Assembly: GCF_000524195.1 (NCBI RefSeq) | Contig: NW_020170411.1 | Location: 549,657-613,656 of the forward strand | Length of the DNA stretch: 64,000 nt | Source of the DNA: Echinococcus granulosus | Taxonomy: Eukaryota; Platyhelminthes; Cestoda; Cyclophyllidea; Taeniidae | Reading direction: 5' to 3' | In this document: positions 43,603-55,541 of the stretch, one piece after another | How positions within the stretch are numbered: the first letter of the stretch is position 1 | How the letters are laid out: each line of letters starts with the position of its first letter | The notes under the pieces: model-generated | Seen by the model: only the letters and a program-made list of their open reading frames with translations | Told to the model about the DNA's origin: nothing | The model's database searches: none | Translations under genes and position numbers: made by a program

Positions 43603-45067
43603 ACGTTCCTTTTTATCCGTACTCCCATGCTATGTATAACGTCTATTCACTCCTCGTCTCATTTCACACGTTCTACTTGGACCTTTTATGCATCTCTCCT
43701 CGAAACCCCTATATGGTATCTCATTGCCTTCAATCGCGGAACATGTACCAAGGATTATTGTGATCTAATTTTCTCATAATTGTCGTCAACAATCTGTGAT
43801 TTAAAGATTGTCGGCTACTTTTTGGGCTCGTTTGTGCTCCCATCACAGCTTCTGCCTACCTGTGGGGATGCAGAGGATTTTGCTGTCCTCTGTCGTGGTA
43901 ATGTAATTTGGTGCAACTGGACGGAATAAGTGGCAGCACAAAATTGCATCGTAAATCTGATTTTCCCACAGGCTCTCGGTGTTGGCTTCGCGACAAGTAC
44001 AGGGGATTCGTAAACGCTATCACGTGACAGAAAATAAGGCTGGGAGGAGTGCTTTGAGCTAGGCCGGGGATGGCTGATGCAGCACCGGGGTCGCCATTTG
44101 ATCAATAGTGGAGTATGACGTACTTGGTTTTGAAAGTACCATAACTTGTCAGTAGGGTAATTGGTTCCCGAGAGAACTAAATGTTTTTGGACTCCAAACT
44201 TGAGGAGCATTTTAATAAAAACAAATAAACAAAAACCTTTAAAACAGGCATGGGGCAGCTTGACATTATACATTGGCCTTCGAAGCCCCAAAAACTGGTT
44301 CGTATAGGTTTACCGCAGGAAAAACGGATACAATCTATGAAGAATTAGCTCTAATGAACTGTAGCGGTTTGAAATTGTAGCTATGCTGGACTATGGGGCA
44401 TTTCGCTTTCCGCAAATTGGTCTCCCACTGTGGGGCGCGGTATTCGCATCATGTTAGTAGTTTCTCAACTCTTCTATACTTTGGCCATATATGTACTTCT
44501 ATGATGCTTTGGTCCGCTACTACTTCCTGGAAGGCCCCAGACGATTGTGAATATTCGCAAAAGAGCGCTTTCTGCATAGCAATAGAGCCGACTAATACAA
44601 AAATATTGTTGCCGTTATAACGAATCTGACATAGCAATAAAAACTAGAAGCATTATTTGAGACGGTATATTTCCAATTTCATGATTAAATACGCGAATGT
44701 TTTACATACTGCAAAATATACTTGTTTGGTAGCTTAGCCACCCGACCATTCCTATACGGTAGTGGTAAGCCTTCTCTGTACCGGTCCGGGTCGATAAAAT
44801 CTGGGTGTGAATTGGGGAGTCGTGCATATTCTCTCCAATCTTAAACTTAGGTCCGGGATATATTATCATGTCTTCGCAAATTTAAAAAGAAACCTCACGT
44901 GGGATCAAGAACAGGTGCGCCTTCAAAATGTGTAAATTAATTAAATGCGTTATGAAATGATTGTTATCTGCATTGCTAAAGCCTCCGAAATGCTTATTGG
45001 TGCTTGCGTTAGAAGTACTGGCCTGAATATTTACGTTCCCCCAATAGCCTAGTCATTCATCGTAACT
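43603..45067. other. Intergenic NF-YC to ARL2
   Basis: Holds NF-YC 3' UTR sequence, no AATAAA close to the stop. A 158-codon minus frame (43815-44291) is the longest in the window but has no known domain. Confidence 0.5.
43815..44291 (-). CDS. Unassigned open frame, 158 codons (doubtful)
   Basis: Longest open frame of the window, ATG at 44291. The product has no domain I know, many cysteines, prolines and basic residues, and no signal peptide. There are no strong splice sites that frame it and no AATAAA after the stop. It could be an exon of an unknown gene, a piece of a mobile element, or chance. Confidence 0.2.
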   Translation of the reverse strand: MGLRRPMYNVKLPHACFKGFCLFVFIKMLLKFGVQKHLVLSGTNYPTDKLWYFQNQVRHTPLLIKWRPRCCISHPRPSSKHSSQPYFLSRDSVYESPVLVAKPTPRACGKIRFTMQFCAATYSVQLHQITLPRQRTAKSSASPQVGRSCDGSTNEPKK

Positions 45068-45990
45068 ATGGGCCTGATGACCATTCTAAGGAAGCTAAAA
45101 CAAAAGGAACGGGAAATTCGGGTCCTTATCCTGTAAATCTGGTATTAGTTTGTTGTGGTTTTTCAGTGCACATTTGAACATTCTGAGATAGTCTTTACTT
45201 TTAATAACTTAGGGCACTAGATAATGTAGTCCATGATGATTACATGACATTTTGCGCCCCATCGACGTTATTCTATTTCATTACAGTCCTTGTTAGTACT
45301 TTGACTTGAATTCATAAGTTTTTTGTGTACTAACACTCTGTTATGCAGTGGATTAGATAACGCTGGCAAGACAACTATTGTCAAAAAATTTAATGGTGAG
45401 GACATATCTACAATCGCACCTACTCTGGGATTCAGTATTCATACTTTGGAGTATATGGGCTACAGGCTGAATGCTTGGGACGTGGGTGGTCAGCATTCCT
45501 TGCGCTCCTATTGGCGCAATTACTTTGAGACTACGGATGCTCTCATTTGGGTCGTCGACAGTTCCGACCGGCTACGGTTAGACGACTGTCGTGAAGAATT
45601 AAACAAGCTGTTAGTGGAAGAACGATTGGTTGGAGCAACCCTTCTCGTACTAGCGAATAAACAGGTGAACTCTTGGATTGCCCATTGTTTTGTGCTTTCA
45701 GTTTTTTTTCCGTGTGTTGCCATCAGTGTAGGTCTTCTATTACAATTATTCCTTTTACTTTAACGGCCATTTACCATTTAAGGTCTATTCTCGATCCCAA
45801 CCTTTGTGTTCTGTAGGATCTACAAGGTGCATTAAAACCTGCAGAGATAGCTGAAGCGCTCAATCTCAGAGATATTACGACACATCACTGGAGTATTTAC
45901 GGCTGTAGTGCTGTAACGGGGGAAAACCTTCTGAACAGCGTTGCGTGGCTTATCAAAGACGTGTCTTCCCGCATTTTTTCGGCTGAATAA
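45068..45990 (+). CDS. ARL2: ADP-ribosylation factor-like protein 2
   Basis: Three exons: 45068-45132, 45349-45664, 45817-45990, phases 2 and 0, giving 184 residues, exactly the length of ARL2. Nucleotide-binding motifs are complete: GLDNAGKT (residues 23-30), the switch threonine in [16 protein letters not shown], and NKQD split by the second intron (NKQ then D). Family marks include [42 protein letters not shown] and the SSRIF C-terminus, which separate ARL2 from ARL3. ARL2 binds tubulin cofactor D and helps fold tubulin, and also releases lipidated cargo from PDE6D/UNC119-type carriers. The product starts MGL, so glycine 2 is present although ARL2 is usually not myristoylated. Convergent with the glutathione transferase gene, 249 bases apart. 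Confidence 0.97.
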
Positions 45991-46239
45991 TGGGAAAGGA
46001 GTTTTACATTACGCATTTGCCTCCTACAGTCAGTTGTAGTTGGACAATGTTTATTCAGCACTCACGTGCTATATTTATTTCTAAGGTTCACAGAGTCTCT
46101 ATACACTATTTAGTTTATGTCATGCTTCGCTTGCCTTCTGCACACTCATTAAATTCAGGAATGGTGGCACCAACTTCATTTTAAATACCATAGAAACTAA
46201 AAATCCTAACAATAACGCCGAAAATGTAAGGGTTTGACA

Positions 46240-48192
46240 TTAGAAATCGGTAAGTGGGCGTGAACGCAGGTATCTGGCGACGCCAGGCTTTGCCTTCATA
46301 ACGTTTTCCTTGATTTTGTCCAGTTCGTCCTTGCAGTCGTGTTTCGTGTTCGCAAGAAATTTGTCCATCGTGTCGATTAGAACTATCACTTGGAGGTCGG
46401 CTAAGGTGACCTGAGGTCCCGCGGTGAATGTGCTCTTTCGCTCTTTCAGGGCCATCTCAATTGCCTTCAAAAAAATTTCGAAAGGGAAGTGAGGCGTTTT
46501 TTAGAAGTTAGTAGAGTAGCCCTCTAAGCACTACTGTGTGATACGAGATCGCGGTTAGCTTAGTTGCGATTAGTCGTTACGTCAATCGCAGAGTCTAGGG
46601 CTTTAAGCTTCAATCTCGGAAAGAGCGCCATTTGCCTCTTATGCCCTATGCGCTAGACCAAGGTTGCATCTCTCTGCCTTGTTGAGACGGATGTCGGCGG
46701 TGATAAAGCACAGACAGAAGAAAGTGCAATACCTACTGACGACCTCAATAATGGGATAGGTGGCAGACTTACGTCCATGTATTCGTGCACGTGCTCTGCT
46801 TCAACCAATTTTTTAAAACTGTCGACCTTCTTCAAGCCCAGGGCGTAGATTTCCTCCAAGAGGGAACTTGTCTACAAAACGGAAACTCGTCGTAATTTGT
46901 GTTGTTGTATTGTTCCATCACTTTACCTTACCTCTCAATCAGCAGTTTTAAGTCCCCAAAGTTGTGTGAGATAATTTCATTGGCATGTAAGAATATTATC
47001 ACTAGCGTGTTGGTACCATTCCATGAAAAAGATTGTCTAAATTACGCTACTCCGATTTTTTTTGCAAGATTCGTAGAAATGCAATGGCAGGTATCCTAAA
47101 TCGTATAGAGTCCTTTGTAGTTTCCTAGTAAATATCCGTTTGATTCTTCATCCGTCTCAAAAAAATCGTGGTAAGGGTGAGCCGAGTTCTAATCAGCTGA
47201 CCATAATCCACCCTCTGGCATGAAGCGATAACGTTTGGTGAGGTTGCCTACCATTCACTTTACTAATGCTTAAATGTTAAAATGCTGCTTAAGTCAGTCA
47301 TCCTTGGAATGAGCAGGACATCACTGCATTGAGTCCTCGAATGGCAGATTTTTTGCGCAATATGAAATCTGTTTTATTAACAGTTACCAGCAGTAAAATA
47401 CGAATAAATGTGTCCATATCGCTAGAACATTATAGGTTCGAATCGTTTTTGCAAGTAGGTCTAAACTAAATTGTCAAATTCTAATTTTCCCCTTCCTATA
47501 AACGAGGCGTCATTTCTGTGTCCCATCAGCTAGGATGTTTTAAATTCACCGTTTGACTTTATGAAATATTAACGAGGGGCAATACACTTACAAGAGAGTT
47601 CATTCGCTCAATTAGGTAGACTTCTGCAGCGTCATCACTGTAGAGGCCGAAGGTGCGCGCCAGCAGACGAGCGATGGCCATGCTCTCCGTGAGCATAACT
47701 TTCTCACCCCTCGGCGTGGTGACTTCCAGCACAGGTAGCTGGTTGAAGGGCATCTGGGCCTTCAGTGAGGGCCACTCGGTGCTACTTACACGCACATCCT
47801 GGAAGTCCTTCTCCGCGGCATTCAGCACCAGTCGAATCAACTCTGCGCGACCACGAATGTTGAAGTAAAGCAGCTAGGAAAGTTAATAGGGAAATATGAA
47901 TACTAAATTTTAAGGGTTAGAGATATTTGAACGTTGGATAGTGGTAATTAACAATGAGCTCAAAATGGGCTTAATAAACTTATAGAAGTTCACTAGATTA
48001 TGGAACATGCCCGAGGGTAATCCCTCACAGTATATTGATTCCTAACGATGGGAAGGTCGATCATAAGGCCACCTCAAGGGCAATATTTAGCACATGAAAG
48101 TTGCCTTTAGTGTGAGGATAAGTCAGATGGAGGCCACATAAATCGCGTAAAGAACTTACTCTTAATTTGGCCTGTTTAAGTTGTAGATCCAT
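46240..48192 (-). CDS. Sigma-class glutathione S-transferase
   Basis: Four exons: 48160-48192, 47592-47873, 46773-46871, 46240-46464, all phase 0, 212 residues, the usual sigma size. The catalytic tyrosine is residue 14 (LLYFNIRGRAELIR); the thioredoxin fold holds the cis-proline (LPVLEV) and the glutathione-binding ESMAIARLLA. The C-terminal all-helical domain has the N-capping box VTLADLQVIVLIDTM. It conjugates glutathione to electrophiles; in tapeworms this class also acts in prostaglandin isomerisation and is secreted or surface-exposed in some species (family knowledge). No signal peptide. The very short first exon (11 codons) holds only the N-terminal lead before the first strand. Close resemblance to the 25-kDa tapeworm enzyme is the main reason for placing the window in a tapeworm. 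Confidence 0.96.
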
Positions 48193-51100
48193 GCTGGTGG
48201 TGCTAATCTGTCTCGAAGATGGTGCAACTAGTATATGCTACTTTTGTGCGCACACCACAGTGTAAAACTCACTTGATGCAGAATAGGAGGCTGGTAACCT
48301 TGGTTCAGCCAATAGCCCAATCCAAGTTCGAGAATGCGAGGCATTATGCAGATTGCGATGTGGTGTGTAGCTGAAGTACCTGTCGTATGACTCATGACAG
48401 CTTAAATGTGGCATTGGTGCGCAAATGAGGCAGTCTCCCTCGGCTAGGTGAATTTATTTTCTATGCACAAACAAGACACTAGCTTTTCTTCAATCCTCCA
48501 TCGGTACTGATTCCCAGCCATAATACTTCCAGTTTTACTAAAGTAATCGAATTTTTACTGTCCCAACCTGAACAGTGCCTACTAGCTATGGACCCACACA
48601 TGACTACAGTTTGCTTTAGAAAAATCCCAAAATACTCCCTACCTGTAAAAATTTGTGTCTATATAATTGTAATCATTGCTGCATACCAACTCTTCCAACA
48701 GTCCTAATGTCTCAATCTCGTGCAGAAAACACAAGGTGCATTTTAAATTCCAGGTACCAGGGTCTCGTGAATGATGTAATTGGGGGGGTTCCAAAAAAAA
48801 GGAATTGCCCTTTCATTATTCGACTTGTTAATAAATCCTCCCAATTGTTTGAGTAGAAAAGGGACTACGGTACGTAACCTAGTTCCAGACGCAGTAATGA
48901 AGATTAAAGTGGTGGAGCGTTTACAACGCACTTTGTGAACGAGAAACTGATGGCAGTAGTAGGGTGAACTCGAATGAAGTCGAGAAGATGCAGTTGTCAG
49001 TGTTTCCATCACTTCACAACCGCTTTTCTAGCAGTTGTCAGACAAATGACTTTTAGTGTGCTGCCGTTTCTCCGACAGGTATTGTAAATTCAAGCTGCAT
49101 AAGTTTATGTTGAATTTGTTCAAATCTCCAACAGTTCAAAAACAGCTTAGGCGCATGCCTTCATTTTAAAATGAGTCTATTTTCGTAGGTATAATGTTAT
49201 ATTCAGCCTAGTAATAAGGTAGAATTAAACCTGGCATGAAATTCCAACGTACTAAAATGGATAAAGGACAAGCAAGGCGATGTAAATACAGCCTTAACGA
49301 GTCCTTGAAGGAAACCTGTCAGACAAAGATCGTAGATGAGTGACGAATGATGGACTAAAATAGCAGTTGCTTATAAATAGAATTAACAAAGTCGTTTTCA
49401 TTAAAATGTACTGAGTTTTATGAAGAAGAACCTTAAGCTAATGCTTGCATGATAAAAAATCCCCAGATGGCGCATTCGATCTGCAGTTTAATGCGCGACT
49501 TTCATGTAAGATTACTCAGTCCTGTTAGTTCACTTACTGTATAACGGTGGATAAGCTGTTGCATTTAACCAACTTATTCTTGTTTATTAGGTCATAGTAA
49601 TTTGTTTCTGGTTAAATGTTATATGCCAGGAAGTTTAACATACCTTAAGTCCATTTCAAAAATTATAAATTTTTCTAAGCATACCCACCAATGTTTTAAA
49701 GCAGGTAATTTCAGCTACATTCGGAACTACCTAAAGTCCTAACAATCATAATTCCCAACATTATTTTTTGTAGACTTCTGAGTTTCCCCCTTAAAGTACT
49801 TCTATTTGCTTTGAGGGTAGGCAAATATACAAAAGTAATAAATTATTAGGTTAAGCTTGCACAATTATCGGAGAACACGCTCACAAGCAGTTTGCCAACC
49901 GAAGTCTTTGATGCCTCAAAAGCTGCCTGCCGGAGTCCTAGCTAGATGGCTTATGCAGCTGAGCCCTCGATGGACGATGGAACAGTACCGAATACCCCAC
50001 TGAGACTTCTTATTTGATCCGAATTCATAACTTTTACCCAGGTCAAGTAGAGTCACTTTCACAAATGTCCAAAATTCCAAATCACTTTTAAAGAAAATAA
50101 GCCTTCTGAAAGAAGGAAATTGGAGATATAATGATTGGGGACCAAAATTTTTTATTACAATAGACCAAATACAGGACAAATGGATCAGAATACAGTACGA
50201 AAATAATTCTGAGCGAATTCGCCACTAGGATAGAGGACAGGGATAGAGAGAGTTGGAATGGATAAGACTGTTTGAGGAAAAAAAGGACACATCACGCAAC
50301 GGCGATACACATCTAGTTATTTGAAGAGTGAGTGAAAAAGAGGAAGGGAAGGCTGGAAGAGCGTTATAGACTCGACAACGGCGAAAATACTGCGAAGAAA
50401 TGGGCACATACACAGATTGAACAATATCGCCTTCGCCATAGCCAGCACCTGGAACAGTAGCGCATCTCGGGCCTACTTGGAGCTCCTCGCAGATGACGCT
50501 CGGATGCCTTCACCATGTTCATCTTCGAACAAGGGATTTTTTACCTCGAGCTCGCTGGCCTTTCATGAAAAAGATGCAAACAATAATCAGAGCTTAAATT
50601 GCCTCACGGCGGAGGTTAGGTCAATTGACAAGAACTTTAAACAGATCGCATGATAATACCACTGTGCCAGATACCAATGTGACAATTAAATGAAATTTAA
50701 ATCTGGAAAAAATGTTTCGGTCTTTATCCCACAAAGAACAAATGCTGGGTATGGATCATTAAAAGAATTATATGCAGACAAGGATAAGGCAGTTTTGTGT
50801 GCATCTATTTGCTCCATGCCCGAGTCCCATAAAATTAAGTTAATTTTTAAGAAATCCCTTGAAGTATTTGTGAGATTTTACTGAACAGGCATTGCTACAT
50901 CAAAAGCCGTAATTAAATCGAAGTATTTTATCAAAGTTGTTTTTTTGGCGCCGGTAGTGACGACGTTTAGTTTGAATTCAGCCCAAAATTTGGTCCACTT
51001 AAGGCTCTGGTTAGATTGTACCAATACTCCTAGTTGTTCAACGTACAAGAAGACAAAACGTTCAAACAGGATTATAAGACTGGAAATTATGTGGTTTCGA

Positions 51101-51499
51101 TTTATCGCAAAATTACTCAGAAATCCCAAGTCAAGTTTAAGTGGATGGATGGAGAAGATAGGAAAACATATCTCTTCATCACGCGATGAGCAAAATACAG
51201 TAGCATCCAGAAACGGCCCTTAAGGACGCATGTTTTGGGACGATCCCTCAATTTTAGGCTAGTGTAAGCTTGACAAATTCTTGTTCTCAATATAACAAGG
51301 GAAGCTAATTGCTGTGTACAGAAAGGGTCGAATCGCTCGTTTGAAATGTTCAGAATCCAAGTTTCCGTTGAGATCGAAAACTCAGCCAATTGTAACACCT
51401 GATCGTTGGACAAATGGCAAATCTTAAACGGAACGCCGACCTCCTGACATATGCAGAGCAGTATTCTCTAGGAAGTATCTTGACCCCGATTCTTGACAT
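48193..51499. other. Intergenic, no gene seen
   Basis: About 3.3 kb upstream of the transferase gene. Open frames at 48743-49012, 50225-50413 and 50417-50653 have no recognisable domain or splice frame. Confidence 0.5.
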
Positions 51500-54400
51500 T
51501 TAGACGAACTTTAAATTGAAAATTTGACCTACTGTCGCCAATCCAGGGCATTCGTAGACATTAACGTCTGGCTCCTCGCCCTCGCTATCCGAGTTGCTGT
51601 CCGAGCTGCGATTCCTTCCCGCCGCCCTAAATAAAACGAGGTGGAATAGCCCAATTTTATGGTTGAAACTAATATGGAAAAGCCAAAACGCATTGTTTTA
51701 AAGAAGTACGCTACCCGTAGGGGCGGCGATCGGACAAAATAAATTTAAGCATCAAGCAAGGGAAATATTAGGAACTTAAATTACAATGGGGGCGTCGATG
51801 GTAGGTTTAAAAATCATGAAACAGCAAGACTTTGTGTTGAGTTGATATAGTACCATTAGTAAAGAAAGTGCCAATCGTTGCTTGCTTTGGCATTGCAAGG
51901 TAAATAGGAACAAGCATTCCGACCTCATCGCAGATATTAGTTAACATTCAGACATCGCGCTCTGATAGGACCTACGGGAAGTATAGGCTTCCATCCACAC
52001 TGAAACTGGGACACACTTCAGCTATTACATGCACCACTTCAATTAGGCTAATAACAAGATCGAGCCTCTGGACATCTGTCATATCTTAGGGCACAATTAG
52101 GTTCCCAAAATACATAATTTAATAAATAATGACTACAAAGGAGATACTGAGAGATTCCACTGGAATTGAGTCTCAAAACTTTACAATAACCTTTTGCACC
52201 TTAGCATTTTATTTCAGATAGTAAACTTCAGTGAAATTGAATCACCACTTGTCAGCAATGCATTCAGCCTACCATATCGATGCGAATGCATTAGACGCCA
52301 ATTAGGTTAAAGGCGACAAAAAACCAACCAAGCTACGGCAATAGATCTGCAGTGGATTAGACGTAGAACAGACTTTTTTGTCATGCTCAATAACTACGCA
52401 AGCGGTATCCCAGTTTCCATGCTTCGGTTTTTGGGGGGATAAGAAAAGGGAGAGCAGACTCACTGTTCCATTGCAAGCATCTGTTGTTTTTGCTGCTGGT
52501 AGTGGTACATCTGTGCAGAGTGGGCTAACGATCTGTCACTAACATGGCTTTGACTTCCAACGGCTTCTGCCCTCTTACTGCCCTCAAGGGAATCCCTCCT
52601 CTCACCAAAGGCAGCTCTGTAAAGTTGAAGTGTGAAGGGTGAATCCAAGGTCATAGTTTAGCAGCAGTGACGCTTAGTCTTATCAAAGATATTATGAAAT
52701 CCGTTTTTTAGGCTGATGGTGATTTGTAGAGCAGTGTGATGAGTAAAATCAGAAGTAGTTGATTAGTAAAAGGACGAAATGTTATATCTAGGTCACTCTA
52801 AACCTCGATAAACAGATCTTCCTACTCCTTGACCCATATTTAAGGTAACAATGCTATTAAAAATGGTTTTTGTTTTTGCTTAACCACCAATTTTAGGTAC
52901 AAAATGCGGGGCATTGTGTGAGGATGAAAATTCGCTTCAATTTTAGGTAACACCCAAAAGGGACTCAATTTTTTGCAAATTTACAAAAAATGCGCTCGAT
53001 GATACCAAGACGGTGAACCAGGGTGTGTAAGCAAAAAGTGCCTGAGATTAACAATAAAAAATTAGGGGCTAAAAATTCCAATTTGCTAGCTAGATTTACT
53101 AAGGGCAGGTAAATTAATATCGTATGGATGACCATGAGACTGGAACCACAATGGCTGCAATCTAAGGAGCAAAAATGAGAGAGAATAAATGAAACTTACT
53201 TTGGCCAGTAAAGAACTCCAAGTATCACACCTACGACGACCGCTCCCACGCAAAGAACAGATATCAGCGCTTTTGTGAAACAACAAATGAGTTAATAAAA
53301 AAACTTCTCGAAAGTGCTCAGAAAAACAAAGCTTACTTGCTGTTTGCCAGCTCAAAGAAGTATTAAGTCTCGGGCTCGATGATCCGCCTTCTTTTAATCT
53401 AACTGTCTCGTCCCCTGGCACAACAGCTATAATAAAAGCAATTAAGGTCTAAGACACAAAAATAGAACCCAGGAGCCAGGTTGTAGCTTCATATATTGAA
53501 AGATTACCAGTTTAGATGATATTAACCAATTTCATAATGTTTGAATAGTCCACTGTATATATACGCGACTGAATCTACGACAGGCAATCAGTTTAAACGA
53601 TTGAAAAAAGTGATGTTTTGGATATACGCAGTAATGTTTCAAGATTTAGAACAGGCACACTCTGTTCATGTAGTTTATCTACCTACGGGAACGATAACGA
53701 TGCGTGAGCGGGTTTATCTAAGATGGGGAGGAAGGGCAAAGTCACCTGCTGTTGATAATGCTGCAGATTGATGTAAGACCACCAAGTCAACGCTTTACTG
53801 AGAAAGGAGTAAAATCACGTTGAGCCTATTTTTATCAATCGAAGCTTGCTTTTAAAACTGGTAGGCTATGAGCTGCATCAACAACCCGAAAGAGAAAGCA
53901 GACCCACGAAAACCGTTAGTCAATTTCACTGTCATTAGCGTCATTTACACAATAGCGCAACGTTTATGCGACGAAATCCATTTAAACCTACTTTTTTTTA
54001 TGCAGTGGGAATTATTTAAGCATGGACCACACTATTGTATCATTACACCACCACCTGCAGATGCGACGTTTTGAGCTCAGAAAGGAAGTGTTTAAACCGT
54101 GAATTTATAAAAATTATCATGTTAAAATACTATAGATGACTATGTACAAGTACGAAAATAGTATGAAAGCGAGTGGAAGTAGACTGATAGCGTCTGGTAG
54201 CGGAAAACGAAGCATCCGAACTAGTGGTGGATGACTGATGGGTGAAATGAAAATTTTGGTTACAGAATGTATTGTGGCACACAAACCTATCCATAAGTGT
54301 ATGATTACCAAATTAAAATGTGACGGTGCTGCTCATTTTCTGGAAAATTTAAGCAGGAAAAAAGTCATGGCGGATTAGAAACTGCCTAATTTCAGAATTG

Positions 54401-55541
54401 AGGTTACTTCTTAATGGATAAATTAAAAAAAAATATATAAAGTTTAGGTTTATTCGAGTACCAAGTCGCTACCGTGTGCATAGTGTGAGGCGAATTATGA
54501 GCAAAATGGTGGGAATATAACCTTATGTGGTCAATATGTTGATATATGTATGTTGCTTATTTGATCAGCTATCCAAATAATGCTTTATTTTATACACGAA
54601 TCACTACAATTACGACTAGAACAACAAAAGTAAGATGACTCACATTTCACAGCCTGACGTTTGAATTTTTCGAAGGTATCCATCATACTCGGTGGTGACG
54701 TAAAATGCGTATTGCTATCAAACTCGGCGCTGAGACTCCACTTGTTTGGAAAATGGTCTAAAAGAAACAGCCACAAATAAGCGCTTGCAATGGCACTGAT
54801 GGAGTTGTCATAGTGTGTCACAAGTCAAAAAATGGATCCATGAGCCCCAAACCTAAATGCCACGTTACAGCAACGGTTGAATCACAAGGTCAGCGTCTTT
54901 AAGGGATGTTAGACCTTGGGATTGATCTTATTTTTTTTCTCACTCTACTATGCCAAGAGCGAGCAGCGAAATCTCGTGCGCACAGCAACATCTTAACTGC
55001 TACAGCCTCTTTGAGGTCAAAAAAGGTTGGAATTAATGAACCACACTGTAATGCTACAAACCTTGTAGTCTGAGAAGAATTTTGCATTTGAACAATTACT
55101 ATACCAAGATGGCCTAATTCTAATAAATGAAAACAAAGCCTATTTTTAGCTGACCGCTTCATCTGAAGCATATTCAACGACTGTTGAATAGTAAAGCAAC
55201 GGCAAGTAGAACCAAACGGTATAAATCGAAAGTTATTCAATATTTTGCCCATTTGCACAAAATGCAGTTAAGGCTGAAATGAGTGAACATGTCTTGTTGC
55301 TTTAGGAAAGTGAATCTCTGCTCACAATAATCCTTCAAATGCTTTATGATAAAAATAAGCTGGTACTACCAGACACATCATCAAAAGAAAAATCATCCTC
55401 CTCTTCTGATTTGTCGAAAGGATAAATCCCTATTCCATCCTTTGAGTCGTAGTATGTGGAGCTGCGATGGGAAAACGCCGGGGAAGAAGTCAGCAATAGT
55501 GCCAAGGCGACAAGAAACGGCCGCACGACCGGACGCACCAT
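51500..55541 (-). CDS. NPDC1: NPDC1-like type I membrane protein
   Basis: Six exons: 55370-55541, 54644-54757, 53337-53426, 53200-53269, 52464-52616, 51500-51626; all phases agree and give 241 residues. A signal peptide opens the protein (basic RP repeats, then FLVALALLL, cleavage likely after residue 24). A short, acidic ectodomain follows (SEEEDDFSFDD). The membrane span is residues 127-147 (LISVLCVGAVVVGVILGVLYW). The cytosolic tail has the two family marks of NPDC1 and worm CAB-1: SLAHSAQMYHYQQQKQQML and, at 223-229, VYECPGL in an acidic serine-rich context. In vertebrates NPDC1 is a neuronal vesicle protein; in C. elegans CAB-1 is linked to AEX-3 and vesicle release. The end is less sure: the vertebrate tail goes on beyond VYECPGL with a NPLF motif, and a gtaggt donor sits inside exon 6, so a further exon is possible. 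Confidence 0.9.

Noticed and set aside
47435..47444. GGTTCGAATC, tRNA B-box-like
   Set aside because: Flanks do not pair and it lies in a transferase gene flank without other tRNA parts.
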